The notes beneath the pieces are model-generated. The model was not told where the DNA came from. It worked only from the letters and a program-made list of their open reading frames with translations, and searched no databases. A stretch of DNA of 64,000 nt from a bacterium EF100-94H03 bin56 (lineage in GTDB: Bacteria > Pseudomonadota > Alphaproteobacteria > SP197), in NCBI GenBank assembly GCA_002238685.1, contig MPMV01000011.1, forward strand, positions 1 through 64,000. Direction: 5' to 3'. The translations under genes were made by a program, and so were the position numbers. This document shows, in pieces, positions 17,149-26,034 of the stretch (its first letter is position 1; the number at the start of each line of letters is the position of its first letter).

Positions 17149-20100
17149 CATCGACTTCTGATGGGCGCAGCAACGGCCAGACACGCATTTACGACCGCGC
17201 CGATAGCGTCGTCTTTCGCAAGACGAAGGAAGCGTTTGGAGGCCTCTCGAATATGGCGGGCGGCTTCCCGCTTGAGGTCAACGGTATTCGCATTCTCACC
17301 TCGGAAGCACTTTATCAGGCTTGCCGTTTCCCACACCTCCCGGAGGTGCAAAGGATGATTATCGAGCAAAAGAGCCCGATGACGGCGAAGATGAAAGGCA
17401 AGCCGCACCGCCATGAATCGCGACGCGATTGGGACCGAGTACGGACCAAGATCATGCGCTGGTGTCTTCGCGTGAAACTTGTTCAGAATTGTGTGAAATT
17501 TGCGGACCTGCTTCTAGAGACCGGAAACAAGCCGATCGTCGAGGAGTCGAAGAAAGACGATTTCTGGGGCGCGAAACCGTTAGATGACGGGACGCTTAAG
17601 GGAAGAAATGTCTTGGGGCGTCTACTGATGGAGCTCCGAGAAGAACTCCTGAGTCAGAATAGACAAGCGTATGAACGGATCGCACCGCTTAAGATTCCAG
17701 ACTTCAATCTCTTTGGCTCAGCAATTGACGCCGTTATGGCACCGAAGGAAAAAGAGTCAGAGAAATCCGAGTTTCAGGATGCGCCTTTGTTCTCGCAACC
17801 ACCCCTTCCAGGGCTCTCTGCTGAAGAACCGGCATTGGAGCGGGCCGGATCTCCCAATGCCGCTAGAATTGTCATGGGCATTAATGAATCGACTAAGAAC
17901 ACAGGAAGTATCAACTCTATCCCAAAGGAGTGCAAGCGGCTAGCCGAAGTAGATTTCCCAGTTGCTCAAGTCTCCGATTACTCTGTGAGGGAAAACAATG
18001 TACGCCACGGCCACCCTAAGAACATTCACTGGTGGCGCGCTCGACGACCGTTGGCGGCATGTAGAGCTATGATTTTGGCTCTGGCGTTCCCGGATCCGAT
18101 AGACCCCTACTGCCCGAGGGCATTCAAGGAACAAGCCATAAAACTTCTCTCACGGTTACCAGGCCGAGTGGGGACTACGGACCAGGACCTACAGCATGCG
18201 TTGTTACGATTCATTGCAGACTTTGCTCAGTGGGATCTGGCACGAGAACCAGCCTACTTGGAGGTCGCAAGAGAACTTGTGTCGGCGGCACACCCAGATG
18301 AACCGCCGTTGGTCGTTGATCCATTTGCCGGCGGAGGCGCAATTCCTTTAGAGGCGCTTAGGACCGGTTGTGATGCATTTGCGAGCGACCTCAATCCGGT
18401 CTCCTCATTAATCCTTAAAGTCATGCTTGAGGATCTACCTCGTCAAGGAGCGGGTTTTCAACATGATCTCCGGGTTGCATTTGATAGGTTGATTTCTGAC
18501 GTCCGGCTAGATCTGAGGGAAGTTTATCCGACCGATCCTGATGGTGCACAACCCATCACTTATTTATGGGCCCGAACGGTGACTTGTGAGTCTCCTTCAT
18601 GCGGCGCCGAGATTCCGTTAATTCGAAGTTTTTGGTTGAGCAAGAAGGCGAATAGGAGAATCGCACTTTACTATAAGATAGTTGAACGGAATAGTGACGT
18701 TCCACTGATTGATCTTGAGATTATTTCCCCAAGAACTGATGGCGAGGTTCCACAACCTACGATTAGAGGTGGAAAAGCGACTTGCCCAGCCTGCAACACC
18801 TCGCTATCCTCGAATAGAGTAATGAGCCAATTGACCGCCCAAAAAGGCGGAGCAAATATTGTTTTTGATGAACAGGGCCAAAGAACGCACGGAGCCCGTT
18901 TACTAGCTGTAGCAACATTGAAACCCGGCAATATAGGGCGCCACTACAGACTTGCTCAATCACATGATTATGTAGCTCTAGTTCGAGCAGAAGAAAGATT
19001 GCGGAGTTTCAAAGAAGATTTATCAGAAGGTTCCCTCTCAATAACGCCTGATGAGCCGATCAACCCTATACGACCGTCCCCAAATGCGCGAGGCCTTTCG
19101 GCTCCTACGAGATATGGAATTCTCACGTTTGCTGATTTGTTTACTCGTCGGCAGCTGCTTAGCCTCATAACGCTTACGCGCGAGGTCCGTATTCTGAACG
19201 AAGCACATGCCGAGATACTCTGCCTCGCTCTCTGCAAACTGACGGATCTAGCCAACTCAATGACACGGTGGGAACCTATTGCGGAGTGCCCGCGACAGAT
19301 GTTCAGTCGCCAAGCGATTTCAATGACATGGGACTTCACTGAGGGCGTTCCGATCTCGAATTCGAGCGCAAGCTTCGAAACATGTTTCGACGGTTTGCTC
19401 GACGGTTTGCGTTCTTTAGATTTCAAATATTCTTCTTCATCACCACAAATGGCAGATGCTGCTAATTCTCCGCTTCCTGATGATTCCGCCGCGATTTGGT
19501 TTACTGATCCTCCGTACTACGATGCGATCCCTTACGCCGATTTGTCAGATTTTTTCTTTGTTTGGCTAAAGAGGACGCTACCAGAAAATAGGTTCGTGAA
19601 CAGCCCATTAGTTTCGGTTGATCTATTGACACCCAAGAACGAGGAATGCGTTTGGAATCGCGCACACAAGATATGCGGCAAACCTAAGGATGGCCACTTC
19701 TTCGAGGAAACGATAGCAAAGTGTTTCTTGGAAGGAAAGCGCGTACTTAAGGACGATGGGATTGGATGTGTTGTTTTCGCCCACAAAACAACTGAAGGAT
19801 GGGAAGCCCTTCTTTCAGGGTTGATACAAGGTGGGTGGGTCATCACAAGCTCATGGCCCATTGAAACCGAAACCACAAACCGTCTGACTGCGAGAAACAC
19901 TGCGTCACTAGCGACGAGTGTCCATCTCGTCTGCCGTCCCCGCGCAGGCGATGCCGCAGTAGGTGATTGGTCGGATGTTCTCCAACGATTGCCGGTCCGC
20001 GTTGGAGACTGGATGGAGCGCCTGCAGAGCGAAGGCGTGCGGGGAGCCGACCTCGTGTTTGCCTGCATTGGTCCCGCTCTTGAGATATTCAGCCGGCATT

Positions 20101-20876
20101 CAAGAGTTGAGACCGCCGAGGGGCGAGAGGTCGGTCTGCCTGAATACCTCGAAAAGGTCTGGGAAGTAGTCGGCCGCAGAGCCCTTGAGCAGGTGCTAGG
20201 GACTGCCGAAGCACAGGCCCGTAATGGTCTTGCCGGCGCGCTGGAGGAAGACGCGCGACTGACCGCGTTGTTCCTGTGGACACTGCAAAGCACGAATGGC
20301 GGCGCTGAGTCGAATGGCGCCGATGATTCCGAGGAGGAGGACGAGGCCCCACGAGGCAAGTCGAAGGGCTACAGCCTGATGTTCGACGTTGCCCGCCGCT
20401 TTGCCCAACCGCTCGGCATCCGACTTCCCGACTGGGAGGGCCAAATCATCGAGACGAGCAAGGGCGTGGTCCGGCTGATGGCCGTTACCGAGCGAGGAAA
20501 GCAACTCTTCGGAGAATCTGGAGCCGGCACGCTGGCCGACGAAATCGAGGTGAGCCCGTTGGCGGCGGCGCAGCTCACCCTATTCCCCGAGGAAACTCCG
20601 ACTGTTCGCGGTAGCGGCCGGCAGCGCGGGAGAACCGCGAGCGTGGCCGCCGGCAACTTGGAAGCTTCCCTTGAAGCAACCACACTCGATCGGGTCCATG
20701 CCGCCATGCTTCTGCAAGCTTCGGGCCGCAGCCAAGCGCTCCGCAACCTGCTGAAGGCGGAGCAGGAACGCGGGCCGGATTTCCTGCGCCTTGCCAACGC
20801 CCTCTCCGCCCTTTACCCGCGCGGTAGCGAGGAGAAGCGCCTCTTGGACGCCATGCTGTTGGCGGTGCCGCGATGA
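17145..20876 (+). CDS. NADAR domain fused to DUF1156 adenine/cytosine-N DNA methylase
   Basis: 1243 residues. Residues ~12-175 form a NADAR (YbiA-like) domain: FGGLSNMAGGFPLEVNG, ILTSEALYQACRFPHL, KSPMTAKMKG, and FWGAKPLDDGTLKGRNVLG. Some members of this N-glycosidase family remove ADP-ribose from guanine. After a linker, residues ~265-1100 form a DUF1156 methylase: RLAEVDFPVAQVS, NVRHGHPKNIHWWRARRPL, SAM motif DPFAGGGAIPLEALRTGC, zinc ribbon CESPSCGAE and CPACN, and catalytic DPPY in IWFTDPPYYDAIPYADL. DPPY points to N6-adenine or N4-cytosine methylation. The DNA up to about 19,900 is AT-rich, and the last ~330 codons are clearly GC-richer, suggesting a mosaic gene. The NADAR fusion is not something I know from this family. 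Confidence 0.82.
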   Translation: MTSTSDGRSNGQTRIYDRADSVVFRKTKEAFGGLSNMAGGFPLEVNGIRILTSEALYQACRFPHLPEVQRMIIEQKSPMTAKMKGKPHRHESRRDWDRVRTKIMRWCLRVKLVQNCVKFADLLLETGNKPIVEESKKDDFWGAKPLDDGTLKGRNVLGRLLMELREELLSQNRQAYERIAPLKIPDFNLFGSAIDAVMAPKEKESEKSEFQDAPLFSQPPLPGLSAEEPALERAGSPNAARIVMGINESTKNTGSINSIPKECKRLAEVDFPVAQVSDYSVRENNVRHGHPKNIHWWRARRPLAACRAMILALAFPDPIDPYCPRAFKEQAIKLLSRLPGRVGTTDQDLQHALLRFIADFAQWDLAREPAYLEVARELVSAAHPDEPPLVVDPFAGGGAIPLEALRTGCDAFASDLNPVSSLILKVMLEDLPRQGAGFQHDLRVAFDRLISDVRLDLREVYPTDPDGAQPITYLWARTVTCESPSCGAEIPLIRSFWLSKKANRRIALYYKIVERNSDVPLIDLEIISPRTDGEVPQPTIRGGKATCPACNTSLSSNRVMSQLTAQKGGANIVFDEQGQRTHGARLLAVATLKPGNIGRHYRLAQSHDYVALVRAEERLRSFKEDLSEGSLSITPDEPINPIRPSPNARGLSAPTRYGILTFADLFTRRQLLSLITLTREVRILNEAHAEILCLALCKLTDLANSMTRWEPIAECPRQMFSRQAISMTWDFTEGVPISNSSASFETCFDGLLDGLRSLDFKYSSSSPQMADAANSPLPDDSAAIWFTDPPYYDAIPYADLSDFFFVWLKRTLPENRFVNSPLVSVDLLTPKNEECVWNRAHKICGKPKDGHFFEETIAKCFLEGKRVLKDDGIGCVVFAHKTTEGWEALLSGLIQGGWVITSSWPIETETTNRLTARNTASLATSVHLVCRPRAGDAAVGDWSDVLQRLPVRVGDWMERLQSEGVRGADLVFACIGPALEIFSRHSRVETAEGREVGLPEYLEKVWEVVGRRALEQVLGTAEAQARNGLAGALEEDARLTALFLWTLQSTNGGAESNGADDSEEEDEAPRGKSKGYSLMFDVARRFAQPLGIRLPDWEGQIIETSKGVVRLMAVTERGKQLFGESGAGTLADEIEVSPLAAAQLTLFPEETPTVRGSGRQRGRTASVAAGNLEASLEATTLDRVHAAMLLQASGRSQALRNLLKAEQERGPDFLRLANALSALYPRGSEEKRLLDAMLLAVPR

Positions 20877-20915
20877 ACCGGGCGAGAAAACGTTTAGTTG
20901 GGGAAGGATGAGAAC

Positions 20916-23690
20916 GTGGACCCTTGGTACAAAATCGTAACGCCTCGAAAGGAGGTCCGCGAGGGCCGCTCGTTCAGCCCGGACGAGTTCGCGATCGCCC
21001 TCGAACAGATTGTCGCCAAGACCGCGCCTCTGGACTACCGCGAGCCGGCACAGTTCTTTGCGCGCACCTGCTTCACCCGCGCCTTGAAAGAGCACGCCGG
21101 TATGGTGCTCCGTCGCCTGTCCGGGAAGACGGAGAACACGGCGCCGGTCCTCACCCTCGTCACCCAGTTCGGCGGCGGTAAGACGCACACGCTGGCCTCG
21201 CTTTACCACCTCGCCAACGCCGGTGCCAATGCTTCCAAGCTCCCGGGTGTATCCGCTCTTCTGACCGAGGCGGGCGTTGCGGAAGCCCCCGCCGCCCGGG
21301 TCGGTGTCTTTGTCGGCAATGCCTGGGACCCGGGCGAAGACCGGGAAACGCCGTGGATCGATCTGGCCCGCCAATTGGCAGGCGATAAGGGTGTCGCTAC
21401 GCTTGGCGCCTCCGCCGAGACCACCCCCCCGGGAACCGAGGCCATCGGGCGAATGTTCGCCGCTGCTGAAGCGCCGGTACTGCTGCTGTTCGACGAAGTC
21501 CTGAACTTCGTCAACCGTCACCGCGGCTTGGCCGAAAGTTTCCATGCCTTCATTCAGAACCTGACAGTCGCCGTGACCGGTTCGTCCCAGGTCGCGGCGG
21601 TCATCAGCCTTCCCCGCAGCCAGGTCGAGATGACCGACTGGGACCAGCAGTGGCAGGATCGGATCACCAAGGTCGTCCGCCGTGTCGCCCGCGACCTGAT
21701 CGCCAATGACGAATCCGAGATCAGCGAGGTTGTGCGGCGGCGGCTGTTCGAGGAAATCGGTGACGAGCGTATCCGCAAGAAGGTCGCCAAGACCTACGCC
21801 GATTGGTGTTTCGAGCGGACCGCCCGGCTCCCCTCCGAATGGATGGCCGTGGACACCGCGACCACAGAGGCCAAGGCACGCGACTTCCTGAGGGGCCGGT
21901 TCGAGGCCTGCTACCCCTTCCATCCGTCCACACTCTCCGTCTTTCAGCGAAAATGGCGCGCCCTGACCCAGTTCCAGCAGACCCGCGGCACCTTGGCGAT
22001 GTTGGCGCAGTGGATTTCCTGGGCGGCTCGCGAACATTTCGAGCAGGCGCGACGGGAACCCCTGATCACAATGGGATCGGCGCCATTGCACGTGCCAGAG
22101 TTTCGCGCCGTGGTTCTCGGCCAACTGGGTGAGTCGCGGCTCGACGTCGCCATAGAAGCTGACCTCGCCGGGCCGTTGGCGCACGCCAAAGCCTTGGATG
22201 CGAACACCAAGGGGCCGCTTCGCGACATTCATCGCCGGGTGGGAACGGCAATCCTGTTCGAATCCTCGGGCGGCCAAGTGGACAAGGTGGCCCACCTGCC
22301 CGAGCTACGGTTCGCGCTGGGCGAGCCGGAGGTCGAGACCACGACGATCGACAACGCCGCGACGGCCCTGGAAGCCTCGGGCTTCTTCATTCGCAAGGTC
22401 GGCACGGACGGCTTCCGCATCCACCATCAGGCGACCTTGAAGAAGGTCGTCAGCGATCGGCGAGCGTCCCTCGACGAGGAGACAGAGATCAAGCCGGCCA
22501 TCCGCAAGCTGGTCGAGGGAGAATTCGCGCGGGGCGCCACCGTTCCCGTCGTCCCCTTTCCCGAGGACGGCACAGCGGTTCAGGACTCGCCGCGCCTGAC
22601 ACTCGTCATCGTCGACCCAGAGGCGGAGTGGAAGGACGGCAGCCAAGCTGTCGAGCGGATTGGCCAGTGGACCAAGGAGCGCGGGAAGTCGCCAAGACTG
22701 TACCCGGGGTCGCTGGTCTGGTGCGCCAGAAAACCGGGACGGGATATTCGGAATCGGATCGAATTGTGGCTGGCTTGGCAGCGCGTCGCCCGGGAAGTGG
22801 CGGAGGGGGTCCTCGGCGCGGAATTCGACCGCACCGATCGCGCGGAAGTGCAGGCCAAGGTCAAGGATGCTGAGGAAACGGCCAAGGACGAAGTGTGGGG
22901 CGGCTATCGCTTCGTGGCGCTCGCCGATACCAAGGCCGCGAACGGCCTCAAGATCATCGACCTCGGCGCCGGCCATGCCAGCGCCAACGAAACCCTGTGT
23001 GGGCGGATCATCGGTGCGTTGAAGGCCGAAGCCCTGCTCAACGAATCCGTCGGCGCCGGCTACATCGACCGCCACTGGCCGCCGGCGTTCAAGGAAACCG
23101 GCGCTTGGCCGCTCACAAGCCTGCGTCAGAGCTTCCTCAACGGCTCACTGACCCGGTTGAACGATCCGGACTCGATCCTTCGCCGCAAGATCGTCGAGTT
23201 TGTGGGAAATGGGGATTTCGGCCTCGCATCCGGCGCCAAGGGTGACGGCCGATATGAGCGGCTGTGGTATGCGGAGCAGATCGGGGTAGAGGAGGTCGCG
23301 TTCGAGGCCAGCGTCTTTCTGCTTACCAAGGCGAAGGCCGAGGAACTCCGATCGACGCCGGGTGGCCCGCCGCAGCCGGAACCGGGGTCCACTCCGGGTC
23401 TTGGTCCCGAAACCGGACCGGAACCTGAGCCCGAGCCGGGCACCGAGCCTGAGCCTGGCGCCGGCGATCAGAAGACGACGCTACGCCTGGTCGGGACGGT
23501 GCCGCCCGAGGTCTGGAATCGGCTTGGAACAAAGGTGTTGCCCAAGCTTCGGTCTGGGGACGATCTCAGCGTCGGGGTCGAGTTCTCGGTGAGCATCGGC
23601 TCGGCATCGGCCAAGAACATGGAGACCGAACTGCAGCAGATCCTGAACGACCTCGGCCTGGGCGACCGGGTCCGTGTTGAGCGGTCGTGA
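20916..23690 (+). CDS. DUF499 AAA-type ATPase
   Basis: About 924 residues from GTG 20916, chosen because AAGGA lies eight bases upstream. A TTG at 20898 gives six more residues. Family hallmarks: WYKIVTPRKEVREGRSF start, Walker A-like TQFGGGKTHTLASLYHL (residues ~75-92), and VLLLFDEVLNFVNRHRG Walker B (~190), with ISLPRSQVEM after it. A Pro/Glu-rich flexible linker (~820-855) joins a small C-terminal alpha/beta domain. DUF499 proteins accompany DUF1156 methylases in defence islands and presumably power DNA recognition or modification. It begins 39 bases after the methylase stop, in the same operon. Confidence 0.85.
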   Translation: MDPWYKIVTPRKEVREGRSFSPDEFAIALEQIVAKTAPLDYREPAQFFARTCFTRALKEHAGMVLRRLSGKTENTAPVLTLVTQFGGGKTHTLASLYHLANAGANASKLPGVSALLTEAGVAEAPAARVGVFVGNAWDPGEDRETPWIDLARQLAGDKGVATLGASAETTPPGTEAIGRMFAAAEAPVLLLFDEVLNFVNRHRGLAESFHAFIQNLTVAVTGSSQVAAVISLPRSQVEMTDWDQQWQDRITKVVRRVARDLIANDESEISEVVRRRLFEEIGDERIRKKVAKTYADWCFERTARLPSEWMAVDTATTEAKARDFLRGRFEACYPFHPSTLSVFQRKWRALTQFQQTRGTLAMLAQWISWAAREHFEQARREPLITMGSAPLHVPEFRAVVLGQLGESRLDVAIEADLAGPLAHAKALDANTKGPLRDIHRRVGTAILFESSGGQVDKVAHLPELRFALGEPEVETTTIDNAATALEASGFFIRKVGTDGFRIHHQATLKKVVSDRRASLDEETEIKPAIRKLVEGEFARGATVPVVPFPEDGTAVQDSPRLTLVIVDPEAEWKDGSQAVERIGQWTKERGKSPRLYPGSLVWCARKPGRDIRNRIELWLAWQRVAREVAEGVLGAEFDRTDRAEVQAKVKDAEETAKDEVWGGYRFVALADTKAANGLKIIDLGAGHASANETLCGRIIGALKAEALLNESVGAGYIDRHWPPAFKETGAWPLTSLRQSFLNGSLTRLNDPDSILRRKIVEFVGNGDFGLASGAKGDGRYERLWYAEQIGVEEVAFEASVFLLTKAKAEELRSTPGGPPQPEPGSTPGLGPETGPEPEPEPGTEPEPGAGDQKTTLRLVGTVPPEVWNRLGTKVLPKLRSGDDLSVGVEFSVSIGSASAKNMETELQQILNDLGLGDRVRVERS

Positions 23691-23741
23691 AGTGTTCGGC
23701 ATCAAGGCAACACTTGCCTGGGCGTTGCTAGGAGATTTCCG

Positions 23742-24542
23742 GTGAATCTGAGCCGGCGATCCAGGCTGTCGCTCTGCCAGTTTCTCGATTTGTTTGACAG
23801 AGATTCGCTCGTAGTGCTGTTCGAGAAGCATGGGCTACAAACCGACGAACTCTCGAACCAATGGGGCGGGACAAGCGTCACGGCCGCTGTTCGTGAAGCA
23901 GTGCTCGCGGCGTCCGGCGAGCGAATCGGTAACATCCTGGAAGAGGCCCTTAGAACCCACGGGGCGCTACGCTATCAAATCTCTCCTCGCTATCGGTTCG
24001 ACGAAAGATGGAACGACCTGCTCCTTTGTTTGGAGTTGGACGGTTACCGTCGAGGACAGGACGAATACGAAAGAGAAACCGACACTTTCGTACCGACCGA
24101 GCCCACGATCGAAGGTGTCCAGGCCGTCGAGGATGATTTGGCTGCGGAGCTTCAGCGATCTGGATTGCCCGACGCCGGTGACATCGCGCGGGTAATCGAA
24201 AACTCAGCCGACGCCTTCCTCCGCGGCGACTTTAATGGGTGTCTCGGCAATGCCCGCGTAGCTTTGCAGTCTTTGGCGACATCGATCGCACAACAGAGGC
24301 AAGTCAATCATGCTAGGAGTTTCGACCACAGTAAGTGGGGACAAATCGCGGCTTATCTGCGGGTGTCGGGGTTCATTACCGAACAGCAGGAAGCCGGGCT
24401 AACGGGGGTCTTCAGCTTCGCCAGCCCCGGATCGCACACGCCGGTCGGCTTTTCCGAACAGGAGTTCGCGAGGCTGGGCCGCAGCCTAGCGCTAGGATTC
24501 TGCTACTTCTTGGTTAAGAACTTCAACGCTGATCACCAGTAG
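23742..24542 (+). CDS. AbiJ/HEPN-like abortive infection protein, operon end
   Basis: 266 residues from GTG 23742 with TAGGAGA upstream. The N-terminal ~105 residues (LSRRSRLSLCQFLDLF, TAAVREAVLAASGERI) are a small helical domain of the kind found at the N-terminus of AbiJ-type proteins. The C-terminal half is helical, with FASPGSHTPVGFSEQE followed by LGRSLALGFCYFLVKNF, the pattern of Abi-type HEPN-like C-terminal domains. A canonical R-x4-6-H motif is not obvious. It begins 51 bases after DUF499 and ends the operon, so it is the likely toxic effector. The family assignment is from memory of patterns. Confidence 0.5.
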   Translation: MNLSRRSRLSLCQFLDLFDRDSLVVLFEKHGLQTDELSNQWGGTSVTAAVREAVLAASGERIGNILEEALRTHGALRYQISPRYRFDERWNDLLLCLELDGYRRGQDEYERETDTFVPTEPTIEGVQAVEDDLAAELQRSGLPDAGDIARVIENSADAFLRGDFNGCLGNARVALQSLATSIAQQRQVNHARSFDHSKWGQIAAYLRVSGFITEQQEAGLTGVFSFASPGSHTPVGFSEQEFARLGRSLALGFCYFLVKNFNADHQ

Positions 24543-24567
24543 ATCTTTGGCGCATTGATCGCTCCGA

Positions 24568-24835
24568 TTACCGCGCCTTCCCCCCGAACTTCTCTGCCGT
24601 TCGCATCGCCCCGGGACCCAGCAGCGACAGCAGCACGGTGACCAGCGTATCGGTGCCGGTCAGTTCCGGCAATGCCGTCACACGGGGGAAGCAGTTCCCG
24701 TGACCCAGGTCAGCAGGTCGAACAGGATGAAGTGCCAGAGCAGTGCGAAGCCGCAGACCCAGCCGATGGAGGGCCGCCAGCCGGCGTCGAAGATGGAGCG
24801 GTGGCCGGCCTCGATCTTGTTGAACTCGATCTGAG
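24568..24835 (-). pseudogene. GTA-type three-TM holin remnant
   Basis: Two pieces in different frames make up a known protein. EFNKIEAGHRSIFDAGWRPS and GWVCGFALLWHFILFDLL come first, then after a stop and frameshift LPELTGTDTLVTVLLSLL and GAMRTAEKFGGKAR. This is the end of the 3TM holin found in alphaproteobacterial gene-transfer agents and prophages. The first transmembrane region and N-terminus are missing. It marks the edge of a lost prophage or GTA-like segment next to the defence island. Confidence 0.75.
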
Positions 24836-25046
24836 CCTAGCTGGGTTTCATCATCAGCTTCGGCCGCAGAAATTGCAACATCAAAAGCAACCTCTAACAC
24901 GTATTTGTGGGTGATCCTTCTCTTGCCCCTATTTTGGATGAATAACTCCAACACCGACCTCCCTGCTCGTTCGTTGTTTTCTGAGCTTCCTTAATGCCTC
25001 TTAACACCTCCAACAATGACTCCCTTATGAATTCATCTAGGTTCAT
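24836..25046 (-). pseudogene. Frameshifted small helical protein (MNLDEFI- type)
   Basis: From ATG 25046, with AGGAGG upstream, the frame reads MNLDEFIRESLLEVLRGIKE and AQKTTNEQGG, then loses sense. A +1 frame continues with HKYVLEVAFDVAISAAEADD. Together they resemble a small bacterial family of about 100 residues that starts MNLEEFI and contains a strand like EFDVAV. The C-terminal Ser/Gly-rich part has been replaced by the holin remnant. The frame break near 24,965 and the fused end make it non-functional. Confidence 0.5.
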
Positions 25047-25099
25047 TGCGTCCTCCTGAATTTCTTGACCAATGCACCGACGTTGTTGGAGACGATGGT

Positions 25100-25510
25100 T
25101 TGAGCTTAGGGCAGCGAAACGCTGAAAGTGAACTTCAGCCGCAGGTTTCTCAACCGACTGGTTTGCCTCTACCCAACGACGTCGACTGGAGAAGCATCGA
25201 TCACGCGCTGATGTACAAGATCCTAGCCCTACCGAGTCGAATTGAGAACGACAATCGCTTCATTTCAATCACAGCAGAGCGCGCCTTTCCTCCTGACTAC
25301 ACTGAGTTTGTCGAGGAGCGACGGTATCGATACGCGTGTATGGGTTTGCATGTTGTTTCTGTAACACAACAACTAAGATCAACCTATGGAATTTCGGAAT
25401 AGGAATTTGGCGACTGGGATTCCACAACCTTCCTCAATAGTGAGAAAGACAAGATTGAGAAATGCAGGATGGATCGGAAGAATAAGCCATCCGTATTGGA
25501 CGAACTCTAA
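25100..25510 (+). pseudogene. Unknown protein with internal amber stop
   Basis: An open frame codes for a soluble, aromatic-rich sequence (VDWRSIDHALMYKILALPS, FPPDYTEFVEERRYRYACMG). It meets TAG at 25400-25402 and then continues in the same frame for 35 sensible codons (EFGDWDSTTFLNSEKDKIEK) to TAA at 25510. The upstream part is indistinct and the only in-frame starts overlap the neighbour's ribosome site. The family is not recognised. It is most simply a decayed gene. Stop-codon readthrough is possible but unsupported. Confidence 0.4.
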
Positions 25511-26034
25511 TGAACTTCGGTTAACCGTGCTCCAGCAGACTCGGCACAATTCGTTGCCAGAAGACGATGTCCGCTCTTAGGCCAGACAGAGCAACCGGGT
25601 CCGGGTTGAGCAAATGCCCCACAGCCCCCAAACGGCTAACGTCGAGTGAGTTCTAATGGCCGGACCTTCCCTCACTGCAGTCTTCCCGTCCTCGCTACGC
25701 AGGTAAGCCGATGGGATCTACCTTCGTCACGCGGTTCCAGCTGCTGGAGAGTCCCCTGTCCAAGGGTATCGAGTTTGGGGAACTACATCCCAGACTATGC
25801 AATTCAAAGACAGCTCCAGTCTCTTGGATTGACCTGCCTCGGCCTCAAGTGTCGTGGGTCTGCTCAAGATCAGAGTGCCCTTGAACACGGAGCCACATCG
25901 AGGAGCGTAGGCCAATTCATGATGACCCAGCCTCCATGGCACTCTCCTTCGGGTCGCAATCGTGCCGTAATCAACTGGTGATGCCATGGCGCCATGCCTT
26001 TCGGCCGGCCAGGCGCATCCCTCTGCGTGGACAT
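25511..26034. other. Stretch without a supportable gene
   Basis: Just over 500 bases between the prophage/decayed-gene cluster and the mobilization region. Only short random frames are open. No RNA gene, IS end or obvious direct repeat was found. It is the natural place for a left junction of the mobilizable element, but no attachment-site copy was identified. Confidence 0.4.

Larger units (their letters stand above)
12361..24542 (+). other. Defence island: SNF2-PRTase-NADAR/DUF1156-DUF499-Abi module
   Basis: A block of co-directional genes with overlapping or nearly touching ends: HTH gene (frameshifted), SNF2/DUF3883 helicase, PRTase-like protein, NADAR-DUF1156 methylase, DUF499 ATPase and Abi/HEPN-like protein. 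The first three large genes are joined by four-base ATGA overlaps. To my recollection, DUF1156 methylase, DUF499 ATPase and SNF2-type helicase recur together in defence islands. The NADAR fusion and the PRTase gene between helicase and methylase are the unusual parts. The block is bordered by a dead toxin-antitoxin pair on the left and prophage debris on the right. Confidence 0.7.

Noticed and set aside
20580..22295. 571-codon minus-strand frame
   Set aside because: Antisense shadow of the DUF499 gene, created by high GC; no motifs or ribosome site.
25400..25402. In-frame TAG as programmed recoding
   Set aside because: No pyrrolysine-type context or conserved stimulatory hairpin is evident; it lies amid other decayed genes, so pseudogenisation is simpler.
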